Positions 17,438 through 26,633 of a DNA stretch of 64,000 bases are shown here, piece by piece. The position numbers and the translations under genes were made by a program. The stretch comes from Clostridia bacterium (GTDB lineage Bacteria > Bacillota > Clostridia > TANB77 > CAG-508): assembly GCA_900752335.1 (NCBI GenBank), contig CAADUZ010000013.1, positions 9,746 to 73,745 of the forward strand. The letters are read 5' to 3'. Under the pieces are notes generated by a model. The model did not search any database and was not told where the DNA came from. It was given only the letters and a program-made list of their open reading frames with translations. Within the stretch, counting starts at the first letter, position 1; the number at the start of each line of letters is the position of its first letter.

Positions 17438-17790
17438 AAAGTAAATCTATAAGCCGGGTTCTGTCTTAAATAGCCATCTATCTAGTACATATATTGCTAT
17501 ATGCATCATGCCACCAATACAAGAAGACTGACGAGCAGCCATTAACCTTCTTTACTCGGTGTTGCCCTTGATGGGGTTTACACAAACCTAATATGTCACC
17601 ATACTAGTGGTAAGCTCTTACCTCACCTTTTCACCCTTACCAAGCCAAAAGCCTGGCGGTTATTTTCTGTTGCACTTTCCTTAAGGTCGCCCTCACTGGA
17701 CGTTATCCAGCATCATTGCTCTATAGGGCCCGGACTTTCCTCGTACGCTGCCTTTCGGCCTTGCTATACGCGGCTATTCGGTTTACTTCT
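17438..17790 (-). ncRNA. rnpB: RNase P RNA, type A
   Basis: Catalytic RNA of ribonuclease P, which matures tRNA 5' ends. On the minus strand the conserved 5' element GAGGAAAGTCCGGGC is near 17740, the type A core segment GTGCAACAGAAAATAACCGC near 17670, and the 3' element GACAGAACCCGGCTTA near 17450. The terminal stem is formed by AGTAAA near the start and TTTACT near the end. The length of about 350 nt is right. The exact ends are estimates. Confidence 0.95.
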
Positions 17791-17795
17791 CTACT

Positions 17796-17824
17796 ATTTT
17801 ACTATATTTTTTTGTTATAGTCAA
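17796..17824 (-). promoter_or_regulatory. Promoter of rnpB
   Basis: On the minus strand TTGACT (17819-17824), a 17-base spacer and TAAAAT (17796-17801), placing the start of transcription near 17790, where the RNase P RNA begins. Confidence 0.75.
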
Positions 17825-17827
17825 ACA

Positions 17828-18655
17828 TTATATACTCTGCAATTCTTGTATCAAGTTTGAATAATTTATCAAAAAGATTTTCCTATCCATATTATTGCTA
17901 TCTTCTTCTAATTCATTTATTAATATATATGCTTTGTTTATAATATCTATTCTATTAATGTTATTTACCTGATTATTTAACACATTTGCAAATTCATTTT
18001 TAGCTTTAGAAATATAATTTTTAGCTTCGCTCCAATTTTCTCTTTCCATTTCAGCATAAGAATAAAGTATACACGATTTAGTATTTAATAATGACGTTTT
18101 ATTATTATCATTATAAAAATCCAAAGCATATTTTGTAAGCAAATTATATAAATCTGCTGAATTTACTAATGTTTCTAATTCGTTTTTATCTTCGATGCTT
18201 TTAGAGATTTTATCCAAAACGTCATTGAATTCTAGTAAATTTTCTTTATTTACATTTAATGTGCTCAAATCTATTAAAATACTTGTCCATGCAGAATACA
18301 ATTCCTGAACTTTTATTTCTATACTATTCCAATTTACTTTATCGGTGTCGTTTCTTTCCAATATACTGCTAGCAACCGCATTACTCATAGTTATCTTGCT
18401 ATTTTCTTCTGAATTACTATTCTTTTCTATTTCTTCACTTACTATCTGTGTGTTTGTATTTGATATGTTGTTTACTTCATTCATTATTAAAATAATATTA
18501 TTTCCTATATAATTTATTTCTGATTCACATTTAGCCTTTAGAGTACTTATATCATTTGCCTTATTTTCTTTTATACTACCATATACAAAATATCCTGTTA
18601 TTGATAGTATAATTATGAAAAATAGCGTTAATATGGTAATAATGTATTTTTTCAT
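17828..18655 (-). CDS. Membrane-anchored hypothetical protein, 275 aa
   Basis: The family is not recognised. The N-terminal membrane helix (about residues 5-25, YIITILTLFFIIILSITG) is followed by a long, mostly helical extracytoplasmic domain with heptad-like Leu/Ile patterning, rich in Asn, Glu and Lys, and without Cys. The start at 18655 is preferred because AGAGGA precedes it and it puts the Lys pair and helix at the N terminus; the ATG at 18670 is an alternative. The stop codon lies at the -35 of rnpB, so transcription of this gene runs straight into the RNase P promoter. Confidence 0.75.
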   Translation of the reverse strand: MKKYIITILTLFFIIILSITGYFVYGSIKENKANDISTLKAKCESEINYIGNNIILIMNEVNNISNTNTQIVSEEIEKNSNSEENSKITMSNAVASSILERNDTDKVNWNSIEIKVQELYSAWTSILIDLSTLNVNKENLLEFNDVLDKISKSIEDKNELETLVNSADLYNLLTKYALDFYNDNNKTSLLNTKSCILYSYAEMERENWSEAKNYISKAKNEFANVLNNQVNNINRIDIINKAYILINELEEDSNNMDRKIFLINYSNLIQELQSI

Positions 18656-18784
18656 AAATTCCTCTTTCATAATTTTAATATTTATAGTTAGTATTTCCAA
18701 AAAATTTCCTTTTATTCTCTAGTATTTTTATTTTTATATTAACAAATAATAAAATTAAAATAGTAATTGATTTTGAGGTTGTTT

Positions 18785-19072
18785 ATGGAAGTTGTTGTAA
18801 GATTATATAGCAATAAAAGGAATGAAATTAGCAGATTTTTAAATAGTTTTTTTAAATTAAATAATGAAAATGAGTTTATGAATCTATTGGAATGGGAAAA
18901 AAAGTACCAAAATCCTGTAGAAATCACAGAAATAATTGGTACTTTTATTGATAACAATGATAAATATTCAATTAATATGTGGATTAGCCTTGATAGTGGC
19001 GTCTTTATAAATATAAATGATGATAATGCAGATAATGTGATCAAATATATTTATGAAAGATATCCATATTAA
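18785..19072 (+). CDS. Conserved hypothetical protein, 95 aa
   Basis: A small soluble protein, MEVVVRLYSNKRNEISRFL to the C-terminal YERYPY, with alternating beta and helix segments. I have the impression of a Clostridia-wide uncharacterised family with the same QNPVEI...IGTFID and NMWISLDSGVF segments, but I cannot name it. GAGGT sits at normal distance before the ATG at 18785. The opposite-strand frame over the same bases has no ribosome binding site and a low-complexity product. It is convergent with gpsA; the two stop codons are only one base apart, leaving no room for a terminator. Confidence 0.8.
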   Translation: MEVVVRLYSNKRNEISRFLNSFFKLNNENEFMNLLEWEKKYQNPVEITEIIGTFIDNNDKYSINMWISLDSGVFININDDNADNVIKYIYERYPY

Positions 19073-19073
19073 A

Positions 19074-20057
19074 TTATTCACATTTTTTATCACGAGTCAT
19101 AAGCTGCACTACTGCCTCGCGTGGTTTTAAGCCATTATATAATACGTCATATACAGTATTTACGATAGGCATTTCTATATTGTATTTTTGTGCTAACTTG
19201 TATGCTACTTCTATATTATCTATACTTTCTATTGTCATTCCTACTTCTTTTCTAGTTTCTTCTATTGTAAGCCCTCTTCCTATGCATCTACCAGCTCTTC
19301 TATTTCTACTATGTTCACTTAAACATGTAACTATCAAATCTCCAAGTCCAGATAGCCCATAGAAAGTATTGTGGTTTCCGCCTAATGCAACGCCTAAACG
19401 AGATATTTCTGTTAAGCCTCTAGTTATTAATGCTGCAAAAGTATTATCTCCCATATTTAATTCTGCTACTATTCCTGCACAAAATGCAATTATGTTCTTT
19501 AATGCTCCACCAAGTTCTGCTCCTTTTACGTCAGAGCTTGTATAAATTCTTAAATTTTCGTTCATAAATGTATCTTGTACTAGATATTGCACGTCCAAAC
19601 TTTGTGAGGCAATTACTATTGCTGTTGGTATTCCTAATGATACTTCCTCCGCATGGCTTGGCCCTGTAAATACACCTATTTTAGCTGAAGGTAATTCTTC
19701 ATGTACTACTTCATTAAGAGTGTAAAGAGTTGAAGATTCAAAACCTTTCGAGCATAGAATAATTGGCTGATTTTCTACATACATTTTATATTTTTTAATA
19801 GTATCCCTTGTAAATTTTGATGGTGTAACATGTAATATCATGTCACTTCCTTTTACAGCTTCTTCTATATTTGTTGTGCAAATTATATTTTCTGGCATTG
19901 TTGCCATTGGTAAGAATTTGCATTTATGCTCATTATTAATTAAATCCGCTTCTTCTTTGCTAAAAGACCATAGTCGTACCTCATGCCCCATTTTTGCTGC
20001 ATGTATTGCTAAAGCTGCTCCCCAGCTTCCACTACCTATTACACATACTTTTTTCAT
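19074..20057 (-). CDS. gpsA: Glycerol-3-phosphate dehydrogenase [NAD(P)+]
   Basis: Makes sn-glycerol-3-phosphate from dihydroxyacetone phosphate for phospholipid synthesis. The dinucleotide loop GSGSWGAALA (residues 8-17), LCSKGFE, the TGPSHAEEV motif (about 132), GALKNIIAFCAG with the catalytic Lys (about 185), and GLGDLIVTCLSEHSRNR (about 245) are all present. A length of 327 aa is normal. GGAGGT precedes the ATG. It is the last gene of a minus-strand run with plsY 26 bp upstream; GpsA product is the substrate that PlsY acylates, so the pairing is functional. Confidence 0.97.
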   Translation of the reverse strand: MKKVCVIGSGSWGAALAIHAAKMGHEVRLWSFSKEEADLINNEHKCKFLPMATMPENIICTTNIEEAVKGSDMILHVTPSKFTRDTIKKYKMYVENQPIILCSKGFESSTLYTLNEVVHEELPSAKIGVFTGPSHAEEVSLGIPTAIVIASQSLDVQYLVQDTFMNENLRIYTSSDVKGAELGGALKNIIAFCAGIVAELNMGDNTFAALITRGLTEISRLGVALGGNHNTFYGLSGLGDLIVTCLSEHSRNRRAGRCIGRGLTIEETRKEVGMTIESIDNIEVAYKLAQKYNIEMPIVNTVYDVLYNGLKPREAVVQLMTRDKKCE

Positions 20058-20083
20058 AAATACCTCCTACAATATTTTATCAA

Positions 20084-20713
20084 TTATTTTGTTCCTTTAA
20101 AGCTTATTCTGTTTTCTGTTCCAGATAATAGCCTTTTTACATTCTCTCTATGGTTAAATACTATTATTACTGCTAATATAACACTGTAGATTATATAGTT
20201 CCCAGGTATTATGTAGTTTTGTGGTATAAATAATGTAAGTACTGGATATAGTATTGCGGCTGCGATTGAGCCTACAGAAACCATTTGAGTAAGTATTATT
20301 AATATAAGGGCAAATACTAAACATATTAATCCTATTTGCCAGTTTGACATTATTAGTACTCCAAGTGAAGTTGCAACACCTTTTCCTCCTTTAAATTTGA
20401 AGAATATTGGAAAAGTATGTCCAAGTATTACTGCAACACCTGCTATTTGCACTAGTAAAGCACCATTCGAATCTTTAAAAATTTTATTCATAAGCATTGC
20501 TATAAGTATTGCTACAACTCCTTTTAGTATATCACATACAAGTGTTATTGCTGCAGCTTTCTTTCCAACAGAACGTAACATGTTCGTTGTTCCTGCATTT
20601 CCGCTTCCTTTTTCTCTTACGTCAAATCCTGCCATTTTTCTGCTTAATATTACTGAAAAATTAATGCTACCAATTAAATAAGCTACTATTGCTATTATTG
20701 CACTTTCTACCAT
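20084..20713 (-). CDS. plsY: Acyl-phosphate:glycerol-3-phosphate acyltransferase
   Basis: Integral membrane enzyme transferring the acyl group from acyl-phosphate to glycerol-3-phosphate, the first step of phospholipid synthesis in Gram-positives. The three PlsY motifs are visible: GSINFSVILSR followed by KGSGNAGTTNMLR (about residues 15-48), GHTFPIFFKFKGGKGVATSLG (about 97-117), and the C-terminal VIIVFNHRENVKRLLSGTE. About five membrane helices. AAAGGAAA lies upstream of the ATG. It sits between der and gpsA, an arrangement common in Firmicutes. Confidence 0.97.
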   Translation of the reverse strand: MVESAIIAIVAYLIGSINFSVILSRKMAGFDVREKGSGNAGTTNMLRSVGKKAAAITLVCDILKGVVAILIAMLMNKIFKDSNGALLVQIAGVAVILGHTFPIFFKFKGGKGVATSLGVLIMSNWQIGLICLVFALILIILTQMVSVGSIAAAILYPVLTLFIPQNYIIPGNYIIYSVILAVIIVFNHRENVKRLLSGTENRISFKGTK

Positions 20714-20784
20714 AACTTATATTTCCTTTCTTTTTTATTTTCTAAAGCTATTATACTCTTTAAATATTTTTTTGCAAATACTTT

Positions 20785-22113
20785 TTATATATCTTTTTCA
20801 TTTTTTTCTCTTACAATCATTCTAATCGGTGTACCAACTAGTCCAAATTCTTTTCGTATTTGATTTACTAAATATCTTTCGTATGAGAAATGAAATAAAT
20901 CTTTGTCATTTACAAATACTACAAATGTTGGTGGTTTTGTACTTGCCTGTGTCATATAAAATATTCGTAATCTTTTACCTTTGTCTGTTGGTGGCTGCAC
21001 TATTGCTATTGCTTCATTTAGCACCTGATTTAGAGTTGAAGTAGAAACTCTTAATGAGTTTTGGCTTGCTACACTATTTATTAGCTCAAATAATTTATTT
21101 ACCCTCTGCCCTGTTTTTGCTGATATAAATAGAATTGGAGCATATGATAAATATGATAATTTATTATATACGTCTTTTTGATATTGTTCTAATGTACCAT
21201 TTTCCTTTTTATATTCATCCCATTTATTTACTAATATAATTATGCCTTTTCCTGCTTCATGAGCTTCTCCTGCAATTTTCGTGTCTTGTTCTGTAACACC
21301 TTCGTTTGCATCTATCATAAGTAAGCATACGTCTGCTCTTTCTATTGCAAGCATACTACGAAGTACACTATACTTTTCTAAATTCTCTGATACTTTGCTC
21401 TTTCTTCTAATTCCTGCTGTATCTATAAATACATATTTTCCAAATTCATTTTCAAATTCAGAATCTATAGCATCTCTAGTAGTTCCAGCTATGTTACTTA
21501 CAATTACTCTATTTTCTCCTAATATTTTGTTTATCAAAGAAGATTTACCAACATTTGGTTTTCCTATTACCGCTACCTTTATTTCTTCATTTTCAAGTTC
21601 GTCATCTTCCATAGGTGGCAATTTTTCATATATTGCATCTAGCACGTCACCTATTCCTATTGCATTTGCAGCCGAAACTCTATGAGGTTCTCCTAATCCT
21701 AGGTTATAGAACTCATATATTTCATTAGGCATTTTTCCGAAATTATCTGCCTTATTGCAAACTAGAATAATAGGTTTTTTAGATTTTTTTAACATTAGTG
21801 CTATGTCGCTATCTGCAGCTGTTACACCTTGTTTCATATCTGTTATAAATACTATTACGTCTGCTACTTCTATTGCAATTTCTGCCTGTCTTCGCATTTG
21901 GGATAAAATTACGTCACTGCTTTCTGGTTCTATTCCTCCCGTGTCTACAAGCATAAAATTTCTTCCTCTCCAATTTGCCTCTGCATATACTCTATCACGA
22001 GTAACTCCTGGCGTATCTTCAACTATTGATATTCTTTTTCCCGCTATATAATTAAAAAAAGTTGATTTTCCTACATTTGGTCTTCCTATTATTGCTACTG
22101 TTGGCTTTCCCAT
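20785..22113 (-). CDS. der: Ribosome biogenesis GTPase Der
   Basis: Double-GTPase acting in 50S subunit assembly. G domain 1 has GRPNVGKSTF (residue 8), DTPGVTRDR and NKAD; G domain 2 has GKPNVGKSSL (about 185), DTAGIRRKS and NKWD. A C-terminal KH-like domain (about 355-440) ends in KN-rich sequence. A length of 442 aa is usual. Its start overlaps the 3' end of the upstream membrane-protein gene by 19 bp, so translation is probably coupled. GGAGGTG lies inside that upstream gene. Confidence 0.97.
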   Translation of the reverse strand: MGKPTVAIIGRPNVGKSTFFNYIAGKRISIVEDTPGVTRDRVYAEANWRGRNFMLVDTGGIEPESSDVILSQMRRQAEIAIEVADVIVFITDMKQGVTAADSDIALMLKKSKKPIILVCNKADNFGKMPNEIYEFYNLGLGEPHRVSAANAIGIGDVLDAIYEKLPPMEDDELENEEIKVAVIGKPNVGKSSLINKILGENRVIVSNIAGTTRDAIDSEFENEFGKYVFIDTAGIRRKSKVSENLEKYSVLRSMLAIERADVCLLMIDANEGVTEQDTKIAGEAHEAGKGIIILVNKWDEYKKENGTLEQYQKDVYNKLSYLSYAPILFISAKTGQRVNKLFELINSVASQNSLRVSTSTLNQVLNEAIAIVQPPTDKGKRLRIFYMTQASTKPPTFVVFVNDKDLFHFSYERYLVNQIRKEFGLVGTPIRMIVREKNEKDI

Positions 22114-23810
22114 TTTGCACCTCCGTTTTTAGTTTTTATAACTATCAAGCAAACTACTATACTTATAAATGTTATAATGGATACTATATATGATATTTGC
22201 ATTATAGTTGTACCTGTGTATTTTACAGTAATCTTTCCACTTTCCGTGTTAGGCAAATTAACTGCTACAAAACCATTACTAGATTCAAAAGTTTCTAAAG
22301 TTAGTGTCTGCCCATTTTGCTCTATTTGTATATTATACCCCAAATAGTATATATATGGCAACTCTAGTGTTGTATTTTTTTCTATATTCGATAGATTAAA
22401 TGTCATTTTTGTTCCATTTTTTTCTTCATTTTCGATTGTTGCACTTCCTGAAAGCACATATACTCTGTTTTCTCTTGTTTTTATATAATCTAAATTTTCA
22501 TATGCCTTGCTTGGTAAATATTCAAATGTTGCACAACCTGCATGCACTCTACCTGTATTTTCATTTACTTCTACTGCTGGCCATAATTTATCCTCTGACC
22601 ACTGTTTTCCAAAGCCCACACAGTTGTTGTATGCAGGCATTAACAATAAAATTGTAACAAAACATAATATCAAAATATCACGCAATTTAAAGTTTTTAAT
22701 TACTAATGAATAGTTTATTCCTGCTAAAACCGCAAAAAAGAAAGATGAAAATTCTAGTAATCTAAACGTAAATTGTATCATTTTTAATATTGCCGGCATT
22801 TTTTCAAATGGAAAGAAATTTAAGGACATTATAATGCAAACTATTCCCGATATTAGTGCAAACCAGTAAAATTTTTTTACACTTTTTTCTATTTTCTTAT
22901 GTGCAAGTATTGTTAATACTAGACCAATAATGCTTACCAAGCCTATCTCAAAGCAAAAACTATATGGTGCAGTATATATTAGTTGGATAGGTTTTAGTTT
23001 ATTTTGTATTAAGCTGTCTGTTCTTTCCATTCTGCCCGGTTTAAACACTTCATAGTCTGTGCTTAATTTGTGTTCGAGAAGCGGAATGGTATAAAAACTT
23101 GTTAAAAGAATTATCAGCAAAATATTTACTATCAGCATTTTTATTACTTGTTTATTTTTTAGTTCTTTTATGTTTATTAATAGGTATATAAAGCAAAATA
23201 TTGCTGTATACATTGCAATAACCGAGTGCGTTATAACAAGTCCTGTTGCCCCTAAGCTTAATAGTAAACTCTTTTTAATGCTTTTTTCTTCACTATTAAA
23301 AATATTATACATTCCATGAAATACAATAGGTAAAAATATAAACGAAGTAAGCTCTGATATAGCTACTCTTATATATGTATCTGTAAGTCTATATGGTGCA
23401 AATATATATACCATTGCTGCCATTAATCCAGCATATCTGTTTTTACTTATTTTATTTACAAACTCATACATTGCTATTCCAGATAAGAATGCTACTAATA
23501 TAATAAATAGTTTTAATATTAATTCAAATGAATGTGTAAATATACTAAATACTAACGGAAGAAACGCCGTAAGGGGGCTGTAAAATATGTTCCATGAATA
23601 TCCAAACCCATTACAGAAATTTGACATTATAACAGGAATAATTTGCCCCTCTTCTATACTTTGCGTAGTTCCCATAAGCCTTGCAATATGCTGAATTCCA
23701 TCGTCACTGTATATGTTAAAATCTTCATTTAGCATAGGAATCGACACAATTATTGCGAAAATTAATATAATTATATAATCTATTAATTTAGTTTTTATCT
23801 TGCTTTTCAT
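22095..23810 (-). CDS. Polytopic membrane protein, GT-C-like, paralogue 2
   Basis: A 571-aa protein with about 11 hydrophobic helices and a C-terminal beta-rich extracytoplasmic part followed by a last helix. The first extracellular loop has DDGIQHIARL (about residue 35), the Asp-Asp position typical of GT-C glycosyltransferases that use polyprenyl-linked sugars, and FNPF-like stretch SPLTAFLP. It resembles the families annotated as YfhO-like or as pyruvoyl-tetrahydropterin synthase-related membrane proteins. The acceptor is unknown. It overlaps its paralogue upstream by 23 bp and der downstream by 19 bp, so all three are translated from one transcript. Confidence 0.8.
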   Translation of the reverse strand: MKSKIKTKLIDYIIILIFAIIVSIPMLNEDFNIYSDDGIQHIARLMGTTQSIEEGQIIPVIMSNFCNGFGYSWNIFYSPLTAFLPLVFSIFTHSFELILKLFIILVAFLSGIAMYEFVNKISKNRYAGLMAAMVYIFAPYRLTDTYIRVAISELTSFIFLPIVFHGMYNIFNSEEKSIKKSLLLSLGATGLVITHSVIAMYTAIFCFIYLLINIKELKNKQVIKMLIVNILLIILLTSFYTIPLLEHKLSTDYEVFKPGRMERTDSLIQNKLKPIQLIYTAPYSFCFEIGLVSIIGLVLTILAHKKIEKSVKKFYWFALISGIVCIIMSLNFFPFEKMPAILKMIQFTFRLLEFSSFFFAVLAGINYSLVIKNFKLRDILILCFVTILLLMPAYNNCVGFGKQWSEDKLWPAVEVNENTGRVHAGCATFEYLPSKAYENLDYIKTRENRVYVLSGSATIENEEKNGTKMTFNLSNIEKNTTLELPYIYYLGYNIQIEQNGQTLTLETFESSNGFVAVNLPNTESGKITVKYTGTTIMQISYIVSIITFISIVVCLIVIKTKNGGAKWESQQ

Positions 23811-25548
23811 TTATCTCCTCTTTGTTCTTTTTACATTTTCTTCTATACCAAACTATATAAATACAAAATAGTATTATACTTATTCCAGAAATTATATATG
23901 CTGCCTTTTCAAGAGTCGTAGCAGTATAGTCTGTAATTATCTTTCCATTTTGTATATCTTTTTCTAAAGTAATTTGAATAAATCCATTTTCAGATTCGGT
24001 GTATTCTAACTCTGTTTGCTCTCCATTTTCTTCAAGTATTATTCTATAGCCTGGATAGAATAAAAATGGTAATTCAAGTTCTGCTCCTTTTTCCCCATTT
24101 TGTAATTCTATTTCCATATGAAATGCTTCTTTTGTTTCTGAAATAATATCTGCATTTCCAGATAATATAACTGTATTATCTTCCCTATTATAACAATAAT
24201 CTCTTTGCTCATATAAGGCTTTTACAGGCATATTATCTCTATTAATAGAATAATAATGTATTTTAGGGTTATCATAAATAGATTGTTCATACTTTGCATC
24301 TTGGCTAGTGTCATCCACAGGGTATTGATTTAGTTCCATTATAGTAAATGCGGCTATTATAACTATAACTACAAAATATAGTAATCTTTTTAGCCAAGTT
24401 TTTTGAATATCTTTTAGTAGATAGTATACATTCATAGCACATACTGGAACTAAAAAGAAATATGCAAAGCCTAGTAATCTCCAAGGATACTGCAGTGTAC
24501 ACATAAAGTCTGGCATAATCCTCCATGGGAAGTAAATAGTACACATAAATACCGCAATTAAGCCTAAAATTATATTAATTATATATATATCTTTATATTC
24601 TTTATCTATTTTGCTATATACTAGAATTCCAATCAGTAGCATTGTGATAAATGGAATACCCACTATAAAAGAAACCCCATTTTCTTCTCCCTTATCTTTT
24701 AGGAATTGCCATGCTTCTATCCCCTTTGTAGATACACTTTCTGCGTCCGTTTTCATTATGTCTGGCTGCAAAATTGCATAATCAGTTGTAAGTTTAAATT
24801 CTAGCATTGGTATTAAAAACATAGCAGCTATTAATAGGATAAAAATTACATTAATAACACATTTTTTTATTACGTCTTTATTAAAGAATGCTTTTAAATT
24901 AAATAATACATATATTAAGCAAAAGAATGCTGTATATATTGTAGATATTGTATGAGTAAGCAGCAAACCTGCCGCTCCAATAGTTATATAGTAATGCCTT
25001 TTTTTGTCCCCATGCAGTAAATTATATAAACCTTGGAACACAATAGGTATAAATACAAATGCTGTAAATTCGCCTATGGCATATCTATTAAATAAACATT
25101 CTATTCTGTATGGGAATATTATGTATAAAATTGCAGAAAAAAGTGCTATTCCTTTCTTTTTCGTTATCTCATTTATACAGTTATACATAAATATTCCAGA
25201 AAGAACTGTTGTAAGCATTGCAAATACTTTTAATCCTCTCATAAACGTACCTGCAATTATTCCAAGTATATATGGTATATATGTTACTATAGGAGGATAA
25301 AAAGCTGTCATGCTGTACCCCCAGTCTTTGCAGAAGAATGGGAACACTAAAAAAGGAAAGCTTCCATATTCTGTTGAATAATCAAGCCCTATAAGCCTTA
25401 ATAAATGGAATTTTCCATCGTCGCTTAATTTTATTTGCACCCAGAAAAAAGGTATGCATACAAGCATTCCTACTATAGCTATTATAATATAGTGAATATA
25501 TCTTTTAGTTTTTACTGCCTCTATTATTTTATTCATATTATTTTTCAT
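23788..25548 (-). CDS. Polytopic membrane protein, GT-C-like, paralogue 1
   Basis: A 586-aa protein sharing layout and many positions with the next gene: first loop SDDGKFHLLRL (about residue 43), FPYRIECLF and later QYPWRLLG, about 11 membrane helices, and a C-terminal extracytoplasmic region with YPGYRI before the last helix. These are features of GT-C-type enzymes; donor and acceptor are not predictable. GAGGAG precedes the ATG. It begins 29 bp after the dCMP deaminase gene. The tandem arrangement indicates a local duplication followed by strong divergence. Confidence 0.8.
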   Translation of the reverse strand: MKNNMNKIIEAVKTKRYIHYIIIAIVGMLVCIPFFWVQIKLSDDGKFHLLRLIGLDYSTEYGSFPFLVFPFFCKDWGYSMTAFYPPIVTYIPYILGIIAGTFMRGLKVFAMLTTVLSGIFMYNCINEITKKKGIALFSAILYIIFPYRIECLFNRYAIGEFTAFVFIPIVFQGLYNLLHGDKKRHYYITIGAAGLLLTHTISTIYTAFFCLIYVLFNLKAFFNKDVIKKCVINVIFILLIAAMFLIPMLEFKLTTDYAILQPDIMKTDAESVSTKGIEAWQFLKDKGEENGVSFIVGIPFITMLLIGILVYSKIDKEYKDIYIINIILGLIAVFMCTIYFPWRIMPDFMCTLQYPWRLLGFAYFFLVPVCAMNVYYLLKDIQKTWLKRLLYFVVIVIIAAFTIMELNQYPVDDTSQDAKYEQSIYDNPKIHYYSINRDNMPVKALYEQRDYCYNREDNTVILSGNADIISETKEAFHMEIELQNGEKGAELELPFLFYPGYRIILEENGEQTELEYTESENGFIQITLEKDIQNGKIITDYTATTLEKAAYIISGISIILFCIYIVWYRRKCKKNKEEINEKQDKN

Positions 25549-25577
25549 TTGATTTTCTCCTCGTTATAAGTATATAC

Positions 25578-26072
25578 TCAATAGGTAATTTTTCCATTAA
25601 GTAAATCATCATTTTCTATCCACGTTTTTACTTCTATTACTTCATAATCATTTTCATTTTTTCTAACTACTACTTTATCTATTCCAGAATTAATTATAAG
25701 CTTTCTACACATTTGGCAGCATCCTGGATTTTCTTCATATTCTTTGGTTTCTGTTCTATACTGTACTAAATAAAGAGTTCCGCCTAGCATATCTTTTCTA
25801 GAACTACTAATAATTGCATTCATTTCAGCATGTACACTTCTACATGCATCATACCCAGCATGTCTTATATTAGGAAAAAACTTCTTTTTAGAACAAAATC
25901 CTAAATCGATGCAATTTTCTCTTCCACGTGGTGCACCACTGTATCCAGTAGAAACTATTTCGTCATTGTTTACAATTACTGCTCCAGATTTTTTTCTTAA
26001 ACATGTACTTCTTTGTGCAACTGTTTCTGCTATGTTTAAATAATAATTTGTTTTGTCTATTCTTTTATCCAT
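25578..26072 (-). CDS. Deoxycytidylate deaminase (ComEB-like)
   Basis: Zinc-dependent cytidine-deaminase-fold enzyme, most likely converting dCMP to dUMP for dTTP synthesis. The zinc and proton-shuttle motif HAEMNAI is at about residue 81 and the second zinc motif CCQMC at about 118 (variant of the usual PCxxC, with Gly-Cys in place of Pro). TGYSGAPRG near residue 40 is the usual substrate loop. A length of 164 aa fits the family. GGAGTAG precedes the ATG. It starts a minus-strand run leading into the two membrane-protein genes. Confidence 0.9.
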   Translation of the reverse strand: MDKRIDKTNYYLNIAETVAQRSTCLRKKSGAVIVNNDEIVSTGYSGAPRGRENCIDLGFCSKKKFFPNIRHAGYDACRSVHAEMNAIISSSRKDMLGGTLYLVQYRTETKEYEENPGCCQMCRKLIINSGIDKVVVRKNENDYEVIEVKTWIENDDLLNGKITY

Positions 26073-26166
26073 ATTTTCTACTCCATATTTTATTTTGCTA
26101 CATTATATCATTTATATTTTTTTCTATCAATTATTTTGTGCTTTTTTTATCTTAAAAACCAAAAAA

Positions 26167-26206
26167 CATATCTTAAAATATACTTTTTAAGTACATTTAA
26201 GATATG
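26167..26206 (-). terminator. Terminator after rpmF
   Basis: An 11-bp perfect stem (CATATCTTAAA at 26167-26177, complement at 26196-26206) followed on the minus strand by a T-rich run. Confidence 0.8.
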
Positions 26207-26239
26207 CTTAATAATTATTATTTAAATCCTTTAATAGAA

Positions 26240-26422
26240 TTAATCTTCTTTTTTAGAAACTACTTCTTTTCCGTCATAATATCCACATGTTGGGCATACT
26301 GTATGTTGTCTAATTAGTTCATGACAATGTGAGCATTCTACTAAATTTTGGTTTTCTAATTTCCATGTTGATCTTTTTAAGCCTGTTCTTGCTTTTGACC
26401 ATCTTCTTTTTGGTTGTGCCAT
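26240..26422 (-). CDS. rpmF: Large ribosomal subunit protein bL32
   Basis: A 60-aa ribosomal protein, MAQPKRRWSKARTGLKRS at the N terminus and a zinc-binding four-cysteine form, CSHC...CPTC (residues 30-46). Preceded by GGGGAGGG and by a near-consensus promoter, followed by a terminator, so it is a monocistronic unit. In many Firmicutes rpmF is next to a DUF177 gene or fatty-acid genes; that is not the case here. Confidence 0.97.
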   Translation of the reverse strand: MAQPKRRWSKARTGLKRSTWKLENQNLVECSHCHELIRQHTVCPTCGYYDGKEVVSKKED

Positions 26423-26492
26423 TTCTTATTCCCTCCCCTAAACAATTATCTATTGTATATGATTTATACTTTCTCTTAATCGGTACTATAAA

Positions 26493-26521
26493 ATTATACT
26501 AATTTTTTTTTCGTTTGTCAA
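26493..26521 (-). promoter_or_regulatory. Promoter of rpmF
   Basis: Consensus TTGACA (26516-26521), a 17-base spacer and TATAAT (26493-26498) on the minus strand. The leader before the ATG at 26422 is about 60 bases. Confidence 0.85.
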
Positions 26522-26633
26522 TACTAGTAGTTACCTTTTTATTTAAATATTCATATATTATTTAAGAATATGTTTTAGGTTTATAGATAAATCCTTAAAA
26601 AATCTAAATATTTTAATGAGGATTGGTTTATTT

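Noticed and set aside
18739..19044. Minus-strand 101-aa frame over the 95-aa plus-strand gene
   Set aside because: No ribosome binding site, low-complexity Leu/Phe/Ser/Ile product, and the plus-strand gene has a good start and a family-like sequence.
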